Assembly (NCBI RefSeq): GCF_037152535.1
Contig: NZ_JBBCMA010000008.1
Coordinates: 32,667 to 96,666, forward strand
Reading direction: 5' to 3'
Source: Leclercia sp. AS011
Lineage (GTDB): Bacteria > Pseudomonadota > Gammaproteobacteria > Enterobacterales > Enterobacteriaceae
DNA: 64,000 nucleotides
Shown here: piece after piece, positions 50,611-61,173 of the stretch
Layout: every line of letters begins with the position of its first letter
How positions within the stretch are numbered: position 1 is the stretch's first letter
Program-made: the position numbers and the translations under genes
The notes under the pieces: model-generated
What the model saw: the letters and a program-made list of their open reading frames with translations, nothing else
The model's database searches: none
What the model was told of the DNA's origin: nothing

Positions 50611-51513
50611 ATGGCTTATCAATCGCAAGACATTATCCGTCGTTCCGCGACTAACAGTTTCACCCCCGCGCCTCAGGCGCGGGACCACCAGCAGGAAGTG
50701 GCGAAGCTTATCGACGTGACCACCTGTATCGGCTGTAAAGCCTGTCAGGTGGCCTGTTCGGAGTGGAACGACCTCCGTGATGAAGTGGGTCACAACGTCG
50801 GGGTGTACGATAACCCCGCCGATCTGACCGCCAAGTCCTGGACGGTGATGCGCTTCTCGGAAGTAGAGCAGAACGACAAACTGGAGTGGCTGATCCGCAA
50901 AGACGGCTGTATGCACTGTGCGGATCCGGGCTGCCTGAAGGCGTGTCCGTCAGAAGGGGCGATCATTCAGTATGCCAACGGCATCGTCGACTTCCAGTCA
51001 GAGCAGTGCATCGGCTGCGGCTACTGCATCGCCGGCTGTCCGTTCGACGTACCGCGCCTGAACCCGGAAGACAACCGCGTCTACAAATGTACACTGTGCG
51101 TTGACCGCGTCACCGTCGGCCAGGAGCCAGCGTGCGTGAAGACCTGTCCAACCGGTGCCATTCATTTTGGCTCCAAAGAGGACATGAAAACGCTGGCGGG
51201 CGAGCGTGTCTCCGAGCTGAAGACCCGCGGTTACGACAACGCGGGCCTGTACGATCCGGCCGGTGTTGGCGGTACGCACGTGATGTACGTGCTGCACCAT
51301 GCCGACAAGCCGAATCTGTATCACGGCCTGCCGGAGAACCCGGAAATCAGCGCCACCGTGAAGTTCTGGAAAGGCATCTGGAAACCGCTGGCAGCGGTCG
51401 GTTTTGCTGCCACCTTCGCAGCGAGCATCTTCCACTACGTCGGCGTTGGTCCGAACCGCGCGGAAGAGGAAGACGACAACCTGCATGAAGAGAAAGACGA
51501 GGTGCGCAAATGA
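50611..51513 (+). CDS. fdoH: Formate dehydrogenase-O, iron-sulfur subunit
   Basis: 300 residues. Four 4Fe-4S motifs are visible as [35 protein letters not shown], and [18 protein letters not shown]-terminal membrane helix (about 255-275) anchors it. It relays electrons from FdoG to the cytochrome. It begins 12 bp after fdoG and overlaps fdoI by four bases. Confidence 0.98.
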   Translation: MAYQSQDIIRRSATNSFTPAPQARDHQQEVAKLIDVTTCIGCKACQVACSEWNDLRDEVGHNVGVYDNPADLTAKSWTVMRFSEVEQNDKLEWLIRKDGCMHCADPGCLKACPSEGAIIQYANGIVDFQSEQCIGCGYCIAGCPFDVPRLNPEDNRVYKCTLCVDRVTVGQEPACVKTCPTGAIHFGSKEDMKTLAGERVSELKTRGYDNAGLYDPAGVGGTHVMYVLHHADKPNLYHGLPENPEISATVKFWKGIWKPLAAVGFAATFAASIFHYVGVGPNRAEEEDDNLHEEKDEVRK

Positions 51514-52145
51514 AAAGACGTGACACCATCGTGCGCTACACCGCGCCGGAACGTATCAACCATTGGGTCACCGCCTTCTGCTTCATGCTGGCGGCGATAA
51601 GCGGGCTGGGGTTCTTCTTCCCCTCCTTTAACTGGCTGATGCAGATCCTCGGTACGCCACAGCTGGCGCGCATCCTGCACCCGTTCGTCGGGGTGGTGAT
51701 GTTCGCCTCGTTCATCATCATGTTTTTCCGCTACTGGCACCATAACCTAATCAATCGGGATGATATCTTTTGGGCGAAGAATATTCGTAAGATCGTCGTC
51801 AACGAGGAAGTAGGTGATACCGGGCGTTATAACTTCGGCCAGAAATGCGTATTCTGGGCGGCGATTATCTTCCTGGTCTTGTTGCTGGTGAGCGGCGTGA
51901 TCATCTGGCGTCCGTACTTTGCGCCTGCTTTCTCAATCCCGGTGATCCGATTCGCGCTGATGCTGCATTCATTTGCCGCAGTGGCGTTAATTGTGGTTAT
52001 CATGGTGCATATTTACGCCGCCCTCTGGGTGAAAGGCACCATTACCGCGATGGTGGAAGGATGGGTTACTAAGACGTGGGCGAAGAAACATCACCCGCGC
52101 TGGTACCGTGAAGTCCGCCAGAAACAGGAAAAGTCATCTGAATGA
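51510..52145 (+). CDS. fdoI: Formate dehydrogenase-O, cytochrome b556 subunit
   Basis: 211 residues, four membrane helices with heme-ligand histidines in [27 protein letters not shown] and [22 protein letters not shown]. It passes electrons to the quinone pool at the cytoplasmic-side site. ATGA overlap at both ends (fdoH and fdhE) shows a tight operon. Confidence 0.97.
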   Translation: MKRRDTIVRYTAPERINHWVTAFCFMLAAISGLGFFFPSFNWLMQILGTPQLARILHPFVGVVMFASFIIMFFRYWHHNLINRDDIFWAKNIRKIVVNEEVGDTGRYNFGQKCVFWAAIIFLVLLLVSGVIIWRPYFAPAFSIPVIRFALMLHSFAAVALIVVIMVHIYAALWVKGTITAMVEGWVTKTWAKKHHPRWYREVRQKQEKSSE

Positions 52146-53071
52146 GTATTCGCATAATCCCGCAAGATGAGCTGGGTTCGAGCGAGAAACGCACGGCGGA
52201 AGTGATTCCGCCGCTACTGTTCCCCAGACTGAAAAACCTCTATAACCGCCGCGCGGAACGCCTGCGCGAGCTGGCTGAGAACAACCCGCTTGGCGACTAT
52301 CTGCGCTTTGCCGGGCTGATCGCCCATGCTCAGGAAGTGGTGCTGTACGACCATCCGCTGCAGATGGACCTGACCGCGCGCATCAAAGAGGCAAACGCTC
52401 AGGGCAAGCCGCCGCTGGATATCCACGTCCTGCCGCGCGATAAGCACTGGCACAAGCTGCTGCACTCGCTGATTGCCGAGCTGAAACCCGAGATGAGCGG
52501 CCCTGCGCTGGCGGTGATTGAGAATCTTGAGAAAGCCTCAGAGCAGGAGCTGGAGCAGATGGCGAGCGCGCTGTTTGCCTCTGATTTCTCTTCAGTCAGC
52601 AGCGATAAAGCGCCGTTTATCTGGGCTGCCCTGTCGCTCTACTGGGCGCAAATGGCCAGCCTGATCCCAGGTAAAGCCCGCGCCGAATATGGTGAAGCAC
52701 GCCAGTTCTGCCCGGTGTGCGGTTCTATGCCGGTCTCCAGCATGGTGCAAATCGGTACCACTCAGGGGCTGCGCTACCTGCACTGCAACCTGTGCGAAAC
52801 CGAGTGGCACGTGGTGCGCATCAAGTGCAGCAACTGTGAGCAGACCCGCGATCTGCACTACTGGTCGCTGGAAAACGAGCAGTCCGCGGTGAAAGCCGAA
52901 AGCTGTGGCGACTGCGGCACCTACCTGAAGATTCTGTATCAGGAAAAAGACCCGAAAGTGGAGGCCGTCGCTGACGATCTCGCCACGCTGATCCTGGACG
53001 CCAAAATGGAGCAGGAGGGCTTTGCCCGCAGCTCTATTAACCCGTTCCTGTTCCCGGGTGAAGGGGAGTAA
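52142..53071 (+). CDS. fdhE: Formate dehydrogenase accessory protein FdhE
   Basis: 309 residues. N-terminal helical part and a C-terminal rubredoxin-like pair with [29 protein letters not shown] and CGDCGTYLK, which bind iron and contact the catalytic subunit before export. It is needed for active FdnGHI/FdoGHI. It overlaps fdoI by four bases. A REP unit follows 14 bp after the stop. Confidence 0.97.
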   Translation: MSIRIIPQDELGSSEKRTAEVIPPLLFPRLKNLYNRRAERLRELAENNPLGDYLRFAGLIAHAQEVVLYDHPLQMDLTARIKEANAQGKPPLDIHVLPRDKHWHKLLHSLIAELKPEMSGPALAVIENLEKASEQELEQMASALFASDFSSVSSDKAPFIWAALSLYWAQMASLIPGKARAEYGEARQFCPVCGSMPVSSMVQIGTTQGLRYLHCNLCETEWHVVRIKCSNCEQTRDLHYWSLENEQSAVKAESCGDCGTYLKILYQEKDPKVEAVADDLATLILDAKMEQEGFARSSINPFLFPGEGE

Positions 53072-53085
53072 TCTCCGGTGATAGT

Positions 53086-53114
53086 GCCGGGCGGCGCAAG
53101 CTTGCCCGGCCTAC
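53086..53114. repeat. REP element after fdhE
   Basis: GCCGGGCGGCGCAAGCTTGCCCGGCCTAC, a compact REP palindrome with a shorter stem than the copies at 9584 and 25067. Confidence 0.8.
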
Positions 53115-53126
53115 AATTGATATTTT

Positions 53127-53273
53127 GGCTTCATGACCGTGCCTGCGGGCCCCCACCATGACTTCTATCCACGTAATCGGACTCACTGCCCGGTGCGATG
53201 CAGTGCCTTCAATGACGTCAGCAGCCTCACGGCGATTATTGAAAAGATCGAATTGGCATAAAATAGCGAACAC
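53127..53273 (-). pseudogene. Fragment of a PIN-domain (VapC-type) toxin gene
   Basis: Minus-strand reading from the GTG at 53273 gives about 48 residues: an N-terminal start in which the usual DTNILIDLF box is damaged (ILCQFDLF), followed by NNRREAADVIEG, HRAVSPITWIEVMVGARRHGHE. This is the first third of a PIN domain: the T/S-x-x-E(V/L)xxG helix is intact. After about residue 48 the frame loses similarity and no rest of the domain was found. No antitoxin gene is seen upstream. It is most likely a remnant. Confidence 0.6.
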
Positions 53274-53381
53274 TTTTGCGAGCCGCTTTCCAGATTCTTA
53301 TCCCCACCCAAATCCGCTGTTTTCATCCACCGTAAATCAGGCTATAACGCTGTATATCCATACAGATTGAAGGTTTAAACT

Positions 53382-54314
53382 ATGGCACTGGAAAAGGGTA
53401 TTGATAAGCTGGTTCAGGACTTTATCGCCGCAGGGCGACCCTCTTCGCTCCACCAGAATATTGATGAACGGAGGGCGGGTTATGTCGCCAGTACGGTGCT
53501 TGCCGGGGAGAAGGAAACACACGTCCAGGTGGCAACGCAGGAGCTGGAAGGAATAACGTTGCGGATCGTCTCCCCGCTCAACGCACCGGAAACGCTGCCC
53601 ACCGTTATCTACTATCATGGCGGATGTTTTGTCAGTGGTGGATTTGATACCCATGATAACCAGCTGCGTCAGCTGGCATATTACGGCCACTGCCGGGTGA
53701 TTGCGGTGCAGTACAGGCTGGCCCCCGAATACACCTTCCCTGCCGCGCATGACGATGCTGAACGAGGCGCAAATCTGGTCTGGAAGTATGCGGACACGCT
53801 CGGGGTGGATCAACATTGCATCACCCTTTGTGGTGACAGCGCAGGAGGCCATCTGGCCCTGGTCACGGCGCTACGGCTCAAGGCCGCAGGTCTGTGGCAA
53901 CCAGCGCAGCTGATCCTTATCTATCCTATGCTCGACGCAACGGCGTATTTTGAAAGCTACACCCGCAATGGACTGGATTATGTTATTACCCGCGATACGC
54001 TCCTCAGCGGATACGCCATGTACCTTCCCCATACCGAACGCCAGAATCCTGAAGCCAGCCCAGTGTGGCGGGATGACTTTCATGGCCTGCCGACAACCCA
54101 TATTATCACCGCCGAGTACGACCCCTTATGTGACGAAGGCGAAGCCTTGCATCACCATCTGACCGAACAAGGCGTCAACTGCACCTGTCAGCGCTGGTCC
54201 GGCGTGATACATGGTTTCTTTCAGCTAGGTGGCATAAGTCAGGCAGCGCGGGATGTTATGCGTAATATCGCATGGCGGGCGGGAGCTATGGCAGGACCTT
54301 GTTCAAAAGAGTGA
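53382..54314 (+). CDS. HSL-type alpha/beta hydrolase (esterase/lipase)
   Basis: 310 residues. Oxyanion motif HGGC at 79-82 in place of HGGG, nucleophile Ser153 in GDSAGG (151-156), Asp247 in AEYDPLCDEG, His277 in IHGFFQ. This is the hormone-sensitive-lipase/acetyl-esterase class; substrate unknown. It has a full-length fold with the N-terminal cap of about 50 residues and stands alone between the PIN remnant and fabY, with which it converges. The usual K-12 neighbours of fdhE are absent. Confidence 0.85.
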   Translation: MALEKGIDKLVQDFIAAGRPSSLHQNIDERRAGYVASTVLAGEKETHVQVATQELEGITLRIVSPLNAPETLPTVIYYHGGCFVSGGFDTHDNQLRQLAYYGHCRVIAVQYRLAPEYTFPAAHDDAERGANLVWKYADTLGVDQHCITLCGDSAGGHLALVTALRLKAAGLWQPAQLILIYPMLDATAYFESYTRNGLDYVITRDTLLSGYAMYLPHTERQNPEASPVWRDDFHGLPTTHIITAEYDPLCDEGEALHHHLTEQGVNCTCQRWSGVIHGFFQLGGISQAARDVMRNIAWRAGAMAGPCSKE

Positions 54315-54351
54315 AACGGAAGCGTTACCACGGGTAACGCCCCTGCATTTT

Positions 54352-55341
54352 TTACTCTTCCTCGTTCCCACCCTCTTCATAGGCGCCATACGGCTTCGCC
54401 GGAAGAACGATGTAGGTGCCTTCAAATACCGCGCCCGGCGTTTCGTCACCGAACAGCTCCACCTGCATCTGCACGCGCGCTTTTCGGCCTCGCGCCAGGC
54501 GGTCGAGATCGCCACCCAATGCGCCCAGGTCCGCCACCGCGCTCGGCTTGCCGCTGATCGGCGCGCTGTAACGGATATGCGCATCGGCCAGAATAATGGT
54601 GCCGCCCAGATGACGCTCGCGCAGCATCAGCCAGATAAGCCCCCAGCCGGTGAGCGTCGCCAGCGAGAACAGGCTCCCGGCGAACAGGGTATGGTGCGGG
54701 TTCTGATTGCCGATCTCCGGCATGGTGGTGATAAATTTTTGCCCGGTGTACTGCTGAATGCGCACCCCCATCTTTTCGCTCAGCGGGATGTGCTGATACC
54801 AGGCCTGCTGCAGCTGACCGCACCAGTCGGCACGATGCAGAATATCATCCAGCGAGGCGATAGGTTTGATCATCAAAAAGTGACGAATCGGGGTGGTTTG
54901 CGGGGTGGTGATTTCACCCTGGTTAATAAAACCCAGCTTGGCAAAAAACTCTACTGCATCTTCGCGCGCGCTACAGGTGACGCGCTTCACACCCTCCTGA
55001 CGGGCGACGGATTCCAGGGTCATCGCCATCAGCGTGCCAAGGCCTTTATCCTGTACAGAAGGATGCACCGCCATAAAGCGGATGGAGGCTTCATTATCAG
55101 CATTGATATACAGTCGACCTACGGCGACCAGATTGCCCTCTTCATCCATCACCATCTGGTGATGCGCCATGGCGTCCCAGGCATCGCGTTCCGACCCTTT
55201 CGGCTGATGTAATGGCTTACGCAGCATCTCCCAGCGGAACTGGTAGTAAAGCGCCAACTCTTCTTCCGTTTGCGGTACTCGAAGGTGATACATAGCTGTA
55301 CTCTCTCTTGTTACCCGCGGCCAGACCGTCAGCTCACTCAT
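54352..55341 (-). CDS. fabY: FabY (YiiD), GNAT plus hot-dog protein of fatty-acid initiation
   Basis: 329 residues, E. coli length. The N-terminal GNAT domain (about 17-150) shows [23 protein letters not shown] for acetyl-CoA binding; the C-terminal part (about 170-310) with [31 protein letters not shown] is a hot-dog thioesterase-like domain. In E. coli YiiD is reported to form acetyl-ACP by decarboxylating malonyl-ACP and so initiate synthesis without FabH. Overlaps dtd by four bases. Confidence 0.93.
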   Translation of the reverse strand: MSELTVWPRVTRESTAMYHLRVPQTEEELALYYQFRWEMLRKPLHQPKGSERDAWDAMAHHQMVMDEEGNLVAVGRLYINADNEASIRFMAVHPSVQDKGLGTLMAMTLESVARQEGVKRVTCSAREDAVEFFAKLGFINQGEITTPQTTPIRHFLMIKPIASLDDILHRADWCGQLQQAWYQHIPLSEKMGVRIQQYTGQKFITTMPEIGNQNPHHTLFAGSLFSLATLTGWGLIWLMLRERHLGGTIILADAHIRYSAPISGKPSAVADLGALGGDLDRLARGRKARVQMQVELFGDETPGAVFEGTYIVLPAKPYGAYEEGGNEEE

Positions 55342-55775
55342 ACCTGGAGCCAGAACGTGACGGGGCCGTCATTTACCAGCGAGACCTGCATATCTGCAGC
55401 GAATCGTCCGGTCTGTGTATGCATCTCTTGCTGACGGCAACGGTCAACAAAGTATTCATATAAGGCTTCTGCCCGATCCGGCGCCGCCCCTTTTGAGAAG
55501 CCAGGACGCATGCCGCGCCCGGTATCGGCGGCCAGCGTAAACTGCGACACCACCAGCACGCTGCCCCCTGCCTGCTGGACGTTAAGGTTCATTTTGCCTT
55601 CCGCATCGCTGAAGATACGGTAACCCAACACGCGCTCGCATAAGCGGTTGGCTTTTTGCTCGTCGTCATCCTTTTCGACACCTAACAAGACTAAAAGTCC
55701 CTGGCCAATTTCACCCGTCACCTCTCCCTCCACGGTGACGCTGGCACGGGTTACGCGCTGGATTAATGCAATCAT
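55338..55775 (-). CDS. dtd: D-aminoacyl-tRNA deacylase
   Basis: 145 residues from [25 protein letters not shown]. coli length. Motif [17 protein letters not shown] and the C-terminal [11 protein letters not shown] (the Gly-cisPro and NxGPVT chirality motifs). It removes D-amino acids and glycine mischarged on tRNA. The frame is open to 55877 but only because it overlaps yihY. Overlaps by four bases with both yihY and fabY, suggesting one operon yihX-yihY-dtd-fabY. Confidence 0.97.
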   Translation of the reverse strand: MIALIQRVTRASVTVEGEVTGEIGQGLLVLLGVEKDDDEQKANRLCERVLGYRIFSDAEGKMNLNVQQAGGSVLVVSQFTLAADTGRGMRPGFSKGAAPDRAEALYEYFVDRCRQQEMHTQTGRFAADMQVSLVNDGPVTFWLQV

Positions 55776-56653
55776 GGTTGGTCTGTTTCTCGTCGTTTTT
55801 CGGCTTCTGCTGCTTTTTTTAGCTCGCGGTATACCCCGAGAGTGACAGTAATTTCTGCGCCAAGCAAGACGATACACCAGGTCCAGTAAACCCAGAGGAA
55901 CAAAATGGGGATCACCGCCAGCACGCCATAAATCAGCTGATAGGAGGGGAACATGGTGATGTAAAGCGCGAAACCTTTCTTGCCGAGTTCGAAAAGCAGA
56001 GCCGCCACCAGCGCCCCCACCATCGCATCCCGATTAGGCACGCGCGTGGTCGGCACAATGCTGTAAAGCAGCCAGAACGCGAGCCAGGACAGAAGCAGCG
56101 GGAAGATGTGCAGCACGTCGTCAATCACGCTGTTGAGATCGCTGGCCCAGCGTAACGAGAGCAGATAGGAGCTGATCGCCAGGCTGGCCCCGGCCAGCAA
56201 CGGCCCCAGAGTCAGGATCATCCAGTACACGGCGAAAGAGTAAACTTTAGGTCGCGCCCGGGTGCTGCGCCAGATAGTGTTGAGCGCACTATCAATGGCA
56301 TACATCAGCAGCAGTGCGGTAACGATAAGCCCGCATGCTCCAACCGCCGTCATCTTGCTGGAGTTGGCGACAAACTGCTCGATGTAATTCTGAATCACAT
56401 CCCCGGTGGCAGGCATGAAGTTAGCAAAAACAAAATGGCGGAGCTGCAGGCTGACGTCCGAAAACATCGGAAAGGCGGCAAAAAGCGCAAAGATGACGGC
56501 CACCAGCGGCACCAGAGACAACAACGACACGTAGGCGAGGTTGCCTGCCAGCGTGGTCATGTTGTCCTCATCGATGCGGTGCCAGAGGAGTTTTAGCCAC
56601 GCACGCAGCGGTCGGGTGTGGTGGCTGGCTTTTTGATGAACGGTTTTTAGCAT
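55772..56653 (-). CDS. yihY: YihY/BrkB-family inner-membrane protein
   Basis: 293 residues, six hydrophobic helices. The YihY family signature is [23 protein letters not shown] near residue 40 and [20 protein letters not shown] near the C-terminus; the long tail is charged. It was once called ribonuclease BN by mistake; its function is not known. Four-base overlap with dtd, seven-base overlap with yihX. Confidence 0.95.
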   Translation of the reverse strand: MLKTVHQKASHHTRPLRAWLKLLWHRIDEDNMTTLAGNLAYVSLLSLVPLVAVIFALFAAFPMFSDVSLQLRHFVFANFMPATGDVIQNYIEQFVANSSKMTAVGACGLIVTALLLMYAIDSALNTIWRSTRARPKVYSFAVYWMILTLGPLLAGASLAISSYLLSLRWASDLNSVIDDVLHIFPLLLSWLAFWLLYSIVPTTRVPNRDAMVGALVAALLFELGKKGFALYITMFPSYQLIYGVLAVIPILFLWVYWTWCIVLLGAEITVTLGVYRELKKAAEAEKRRETDQP

Positions 56654-57246
56654 AACTGCTTCGCAAAATAGTCGGGGATCGTCTGTTTTCCGGTCACCAG
56701 AATTGACGTGATACCCAACTGGTTAGCTCCCTCTATATTATCGACGTTATCGTCAAAAAAGATGGCATCGGCGGCAGAGAATCCTTCCGCCTGCAAAACG
56801 GCCTGATAGATCCGCGCTTCCGGCTTACGCATGCCCATCTCCTGGGACAGGTAAATTTTATCTGCTGCCGCTTTCACTTCCGGATATTCATCCGGCCAGA
56901 AGGTGGTGTGCAGCCGGTTGGTGTTCGACAGCACCACCACCCGATGCCCCTGCTCGCGCAGCTTGTGCATGATGGCAATCACCTCGGGACGAACCCCGAC
57001 AAAGATCGCCTGCCAGCCGTGGGAAAATTGTTCGTAACTGAGGGGAAGCTCCATCTCATGGCAGAGCTTTTCGGCAAACTGTTCATCCGAAATCTCACCG
57101 CGCTCGTGCTGATGGAAAGCGTCGCCCATGGTAAAACTCTGCTTAAGCGTTGCCAGCGGAACGCGGCTGAAATCACTCCATGTACCCAGCACACGATTGA
57201 AGTCGATATCGACGATTACGTTTCCTAAATCAAAGATATAGAGCAT
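56647..57246 (-). CDS. yihX: Alpha-D-glucose-1-phosphatase YihX (HAD family)
   Basis: 199 residues. HAD motif [12 protein letters not shown] (Asp6/Asp-like pair), motif II VVLSNTN, motif III Lys near [15 protein letters not shown] and motif [10 protein letters not shown]. It releases glucose from alpha-glucose-1-phosphate in E. coli. It heads the run yihX-yihY-dtd-fabY on the minus strand with AGAACCAC before the ATG. Confidence 0.95.
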   Translation of the reverse strand: MLYIFDLGNVIVDIDFNRVLGTWSDFSRVPLATLKQSFTMGDAFHQHERGEISDEQFAEKLCHEMELPLSYEQFSHGWQAIFVGVRPEVIAIMHKLREQGHRVVVLSNTNRLHTTFWPDEYPEVKAAADKIYLSQEMGMRKPEARIYQAVLQAEGFSAADAIFFDDNVDNIEGANQLGITSILVTGKQTIPDYFAKQLC

Positions 57247-57330
57247 GTGGTTCTCCTTTTCGCCGTGAAAATTAACTGTAGCGGGAAAGAAGATGTTTGG
57301 CTATGAGGCGCGTGACACGGCAGAAAAGAA

Positions 57331-57354
57331 AAACCCCGCCAGAAGGCGGGGTTT
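57331..57354 (-). terminator. Terminator of typA
   Basis: AAACCCCGCC / AGAA / GGCGGGGTTT is a perfect 10-bp stem. On the minus strand it ends in a U-run (TTTTTCTTTTC), 22 bp past the typA stop. Confidence 0.9.
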
Positions 57355-57375
57355 CAGAGAACGGAGAGAAGAAAA

Positions 57376-59199
57376 TTAATCTTCTTTCGGGCCGCGCATG
57401 GCGCGTTTACGATCGTTCTCAGTCAGGTGACGTTTACGGATACGGATAGAGGTTGGAGTTACTTCTACCAGTTCGTCGTCATCGATGAATTCCAGAGCCT
57501 GCTCCAGAGTCATCTTAACCGGTGGAACCAGAACCGTTGCTTCGTCAGTACCGGACGCACGCATGTTGGTCAGTTTCTTACCGGTCAGGCAGTTTACAGT
57601 CAGGTCGTTAGAACGGCTGTGAATACCGATGATCTGGCCTTCGTAGACTTCTGCACCGTGACCCAGGAACAGCTTACCGCGGTCCTGCAGGCTGAACAGG
57701 GCGAACGCAACCGCTTTACCCTGACCGTTGGAGATCAGAACGCCGTTGTTACGCTGGCCAACTTCGCCCGGACGAACGTCGTCGTAGTGGCTGAAGGTGG
57801 AGTACAGCAGACCGGTACCGGAAGTCATGGTCATGAACTCTGAACGGAAGCCGATCAGACCACGGCTTGGGATCACGTAGTCGAGACGTACGCGGCCTTT
57901 GCCATCTGGATTCATGTTTTTCAGGTCGCCTTTACGCTCACCCAGCGCCTGCATGACAGACCCCTGGTGCTGCTCTTCGACGTCCAGCGTTACGTTTTCG
58001 AACGGCTCTTGTTTACGGCCGTCGATTTCGCGGAAGATTACTTTCGGACGGGAAACCGCCATTTCGAAACCTTCACGACGCATGTTTTCGATCAGAACTG
58101 ACAGGTGCAGCTCACCACGACCGGAAACGCGGAATGCGTCAGCGTCTGGCGTTTCTTCAACACGCAGCGCAACGTTGTGCACCAGCTCTTTGTTCAGGCG
58201 GTCAAGGATCTGACGAGAGGTAACGAACTTACCTTCTTTACCACAGAACGGAGAGGTGTTGACGTTGAAGAACATGGTTACAGTCGGTTCATCAACAGAC
58301 AGGGCTGGCAGCGCTTCTACCGCTTGCGTGTCGCAAATGGTATCAGAGATGTTCAGCTCGCCCAGACCGGTGATCGCGATGATGTCGCCCGCTTCAGCGA
58401 TGTCGCTCTCGATACGCTCAAGGCCCAGGTGGGTCAGTACTTTACCGACTTTACCGTTACGGGTTTTACCTTCGCTATCGATGATAGTGACCTGCTGGTT
58501 AGGCTTCACTTTACCGCGCTTGATACGACCAATGCCGATAACGCCAACATAGTTGTTGTAGTCGAGCTGAGAGATCTGCATCTGCAGGGTGCCTTCAACA
58601 TCGACGTTCGGCGCAGGAACACGGTCAACAATCGCCTGGTACAGCGGGGTCATGTCTTCAGCCATTTCTTCGTGGTCCAGACCCGCGATACCGTTCAGCG
58701 CAGAAGCGTAAACGATAGGGAAGTCCAGCTGCTCGTCGGTTGCGTCGAGGTTAACGAACAGGTCGAAGACCTGATCAACAACCCAGTCGGGACGCGCGCC
58801 AGGGCGGTCAACTTTGTTGATAACCACGATTGGCTTCAGACCATGGGCAAATGCCTTCTTGGTAACGAAGCGCGTCTGCGGCATTGGGCCATCCATTGCG
58901 TCAACGACCAGCAGCACGGAATCGACCATGGACATTACACGTTCAACTTCACCACCGAAGTCGGCGTGCCCCGGGGTATCAACGATGTTGATACGGTAGT
59001 CATTCCATTTGATAGCGGTGTTTTTAGCGAGGATGGTAATCCCACGCTCTTTCTCCAAATCGTTGGAGTCCATCACACGTTCTTGAGTTTCGGCACGCGC
59101 GTCGAACGTACCGGATTGCTGCAGCAGCTTATCAACCAGGGTAGTTTTACCATGGTCAACGTGCGCGATGATGGCGATATTACGCAGATTTTCGATCAC
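57376..59199 (-). CDS. typA: Ribosome-associated GTPase TypA/BipA
   Basis: 607 residues with a GTG start at 59199 and GAGG 7 nt ahead. G1 [10 protein letters not shown] (near 12-21), G3 [15 protein letters not shown]4 [10 protein letters not shown], then EF-G-like domains II, III and V and the BipA-specific C-terminal domain ending [20 protein letters not shown]. It acts in 50S subunit assembly at low temperature and stress adaptation. It is divergent from glnA over a 378-bp control region. Confidence 0.98.
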   Translation of the reverse strand: MIENLRNIAIIAHVDHGKTTLVDKLLQQSGTFDARAETQERVMDSNDLEKERGITILAKNTAIKWNDYRINIVDTPGHADFGGEVERVMSMVDSVLLVVDAMDGPMPQTRFVTKKAFAHGLKPIVVINKVDRPGARPDWVVDQVFDLFVNLDATDEQLDFPIVYASALNGIAGLDHEEMAEDMTPLYQAIVDRVPAPNVDVEGTLQMQISQLDYNNYVGVIGIGRIKRGKVKPNQQVTIIDSEGKTRNGKVGKVLTHLGLERIESDIAEAGDIIAITGLGELNISDTICDTQAVEALPALSVDEPTVTMFFNVNTSPFCGKEGKFVTSRQILDRLNKELVHNVALRVEETPDADAFRVSGRGELHLSVLIENMRREGFEMAVSRPKVIFREIDGRKQEPFENVTLDVEEQHQGSVMQALGERKGDLKNMNPDGKGRVRLDYVIPSRGLIGFRSEFMTMTSGTGLLYSTFSHYDDVRPGEVGQRNNGVLISNGQGKAVAFALFSLQDRGKLFLGHGAEVYEGQIIGIHSRSNDLTVNCLTGKKLTNMRASGTDEATVLVPPVKMTLEQALEFIDDDELVEVTPTSIRIRKRHLTENDRKRAMRGPKED

Positions 59200-59351
59200 A
59201 ACTTTGCCTCAGGCATTTAGAAATAGCGCGTTATTGTACACGGATTAATCGCACTACAAAACAGGATCACAAACATCCCCCGCAAACAAGTATCGCAGAG
59301 ATGCTTTGTGATCGCTTTCACGGAGCGGTAAAAGGGCACTTTAACGTAAAT

Positions 59352-59500
59352 TGCACCAATATGGTGCTCAATGTTCACATTGAAGCACTATACTGGTGCA
59401 ACAAAACCATCATGGTGCAGCCCTTTTGCACTATGGTGCGCATGATAGCGCCTTTTTGGGGTGTTTTAAAAGTTGGCACAGATTTCGCTTTATAAAAAAT
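59352..59500 (+). promoter_or_regulatory. glnA control region: NtrC sites and sigma-54 promoter glnAp2
   Basis: NtrC palindromes TGCACCAATATGGTGCT (59352-59368) and AGCACTATACTGGTGCA (59384-59400) are strong; weaker ones follow at 59411-59418 and 59427-59442 (TTGCACTATGGTGCGC). TTGGCACAGATTTCGCT has GG (59475-59476) and GC (59487-59488) with exactly ten bases between, the sigma-54 -24/-12 form. Start of transcription expected near 59500. The glnAp1 sigma-70 promoter should overlap the first NtrC sites. Confidence 0.92.
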
Positions 59501-59577
59501 ACATGGCACCAGCCAGTACAAACAGAATTTGAAGACCTCGTTACCACGACGACAATGACCAATCTGGAGAGTTAAGT

Positions 59578-60987
59578 ATGTCCGCTGAACACGTTTTGAC
59601 GATGCTGAACGAACATGAAGTGAAGTTTGTTGATCTGCGCTTCACCGATACCAAAGGCAAAGAACAGCACGTCACTATTCCTGCTCATCAGGTGAATGCC
59701 GAATTCTTTGAAGAAGGCAAAATGTTTGACGGCTCCTCGATTGGCGGCTGGAAAGGTATCAACGAATCCGACATGGTTCTGATGCCTGACGCATCCACTG
59801 CGCTCATTGACCCGTTCTTCGAAGAGTCTACCCTGATCATCCGTTGCGATATCCTCGAGCCAGGCACCCTGCAGGGCTACGACCGCGACCCACGCTCTAT
59901 CGCTAAACGCGCTGAAGAGTACCTGCGCTCCACCGGCATCGCTGACACCGTTCTGTTCGGGCCAGAGCCAGAGTTCTTCCTGTTCGACGACATCCGTTTT
60001 GGTGCGACCACTTCCGGTTCCCACGTTGCTATCGATGATATCGAAGGCGCATGGAACTCCTCCACCAAATACGAAGGCGGTAACAAAGGTCACCGTCCTG
60101 CTGTTAAAGGCGGTTACTTCCCGGTTCCACCGGTCGACTCTTCACAGGACATCCGTTCTACCATGTGTCTGATCATGGAAGAGATGGGCCTGGTTGTTGA
60201 AGCGCACCACCATGAAGTTGCGACGGCGGGCCAGAACGAAATCGCCACCCGTTTCAACACCATGACCAAGAAAGCGGACGAAATTCAGATCTACAAATAC
60301 GTTGTGCACAACGTTGCGCACCGTTTCGGTAAAACCGCGACCTTCATGCCAAAACCAATGTTTGGCGACAACGGTTCCGGTATGCACTGCCACATGTCTC
60401 TGTCCAAGAACGGTACCAACCTGTTCTCTGGCGACAAATATGCCGGTCTGTCCGAGCAGGCGCTGCACTACATCGGTGGTGTTATCAAACACGCTAAAGC
60501 GATCAACGCCCTGGCGAACCCAACCACCAACTCTTACAAGCGTCTGGTCCCAGGCTACGAAGCCCCAGTTATGCTGGCGTACTCTGCCCGTAACCGTTCT
60601 GCTTCTATCCGTATCCCGGTTGTTGCGTCTCCGAAAGCACGTCGTATCGAAGTGCGCTTCCCGGATCCAGCGGCTAACCCATACCTGTGCTTCGCAGCAC
60701 TGCTGATGGCGGGTCTGGACGGTATCAAGAACAAAATCCACCCAGGCGAAGCCATGGACAAAAACCTGTACGACCTGCCGCCAGAAGAAGCGAAAGAGAT
60801 CCCACAGGTTGCCGGCTCTCTGGAAGAAGCACTGAACGCCCTGGATGCAGACCGTGAGTTCCTGACCGCTGGCGGCGTGTTCACTGATGAAGCGATCGAC
60901 GCTTACATCGCGCTGCGTATCGAAGAGAACGATCGCGTTCGCATGACGCCACACCCGGTTGAGTTCGAACTGTACTACAGCGTCTAA
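59578..60987 (+). CDS. glnA: Glutamine synthetase I (adenylylated form)
   Basis: 469 residues, E. coli length. Metal-ligand strings EPEFFLFD and [23 protein letters not shown] loop [26 protein letters not shown], and the adenylylation Tyr in [15 protein letters not shown]. It makes glutamine from glutamate and ammonium and is dodecameric. The final residues EFELYYSV are conserved. Major codon use, strong GGAGAG ribosome site. glnL follows after 186 bp. Confidence 0.99.
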   Translation: MSAEHVLTMLNEHEVKFVDLRFTDTKGKEQHVTIPAHQVNAEFFEEGKMFDGSSIGGWKGINESDMVLMPDASTALIDPFFEESTLIIRCDILEPGTLQGYDRDPRSIAKRAEEYLRSTGIADTVLFGPEPEFFLFDDIRFGATTSGSHVAIDDIEGAWNSSTKYEGGNKGHRPAVKGGYFPVPPVDSSQDIRSTMCLIMEEMGLVVEAHHHEVATAGQNEIATRFNTMTKKADEIQIYKYVVHNVAHRFGKTATFMPKPMFGDNGSGMHCHMSLSKNGTNLFSGDKYAGLSEQALHYIGGVIKHAKAINALANPTTNSYKRLVPGYEAPVMLAYSARNRSASIRIPVVASPKARRIEVRFPDPAANPYLCFAALLMAGLDGIKNKIHPGEAMDKNLYDLPPEEAKEIPQVAGSLEEALNALDADREFLTAGGVFTDEAIDAYIALRIEENDRVRMTPHPVEFELYYSV

Positions 60988-61084
60988 TCTTCAATCCCTT
61001 TCGCGCGGACTTTCCGCGCGAGATTGATAGCCGTTTTTTTGTTGCCGTGGAAACTTTTCAGCCCATCTCCGGATGGGCTTTTTT
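60988..61084 (+). ncRNA. glnZ: glnA 3' UTR, candidate GlnZ sRNA
   Basis: The region between the glnA stop and the terminator has the position of GlnZ, an Hfq-bound sRNA cut by RNase E from glnA mRNA in E. coli and Salmonella. It includes a CGCGCGG/CCGCGCG hairpin (61002-61020), a U-rich single-stranded stretch, and the terminator with U-tail. Sequence conservation of the seed was not verified, so this is by context. Confidence 0.5.
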
Positions 61085-61085
61085 C
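61060..61085 (+). terminator. Intrinsic terminator between glnA and glnL
   Basis: AGCCCATC / TCCG / GATGGGCT stem, then six T. Most glnA transcripts should end here; some must read into glnLG. Confidence 0.88.
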
Positions 61086-61134
61086 TCCACCAACAAACTG
61101 ATCTTACGCGCTTTTTACCGCAGAAACGCTATAC

Positions 61135-61151
61135 TGCACTAAAATAGTGCA
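61135..61151. promoter_or_regulatory. NtrC site at glnLp
   Basis: TGCACTAAAATAGTGCA is a 17-bp palindrome with a perfect TGCACTA/TAGTGCA, overlapping the -10 side (CTATACT) of the glnL promoter. In E. coli NtrC represses glnLp from this place. Confidence 0.88.
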
Positions 61152-61173
61152 ACCAACTCCAGGAGACTGCTGA

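Noticed and set aside
53158..53370. 70-residue plus-strand frame (MTSIHVIGLTARCD...)
   Set aside because: Its opposite strand carries PIN-domain similarity, so this frame is likely a shadow of the remnant.
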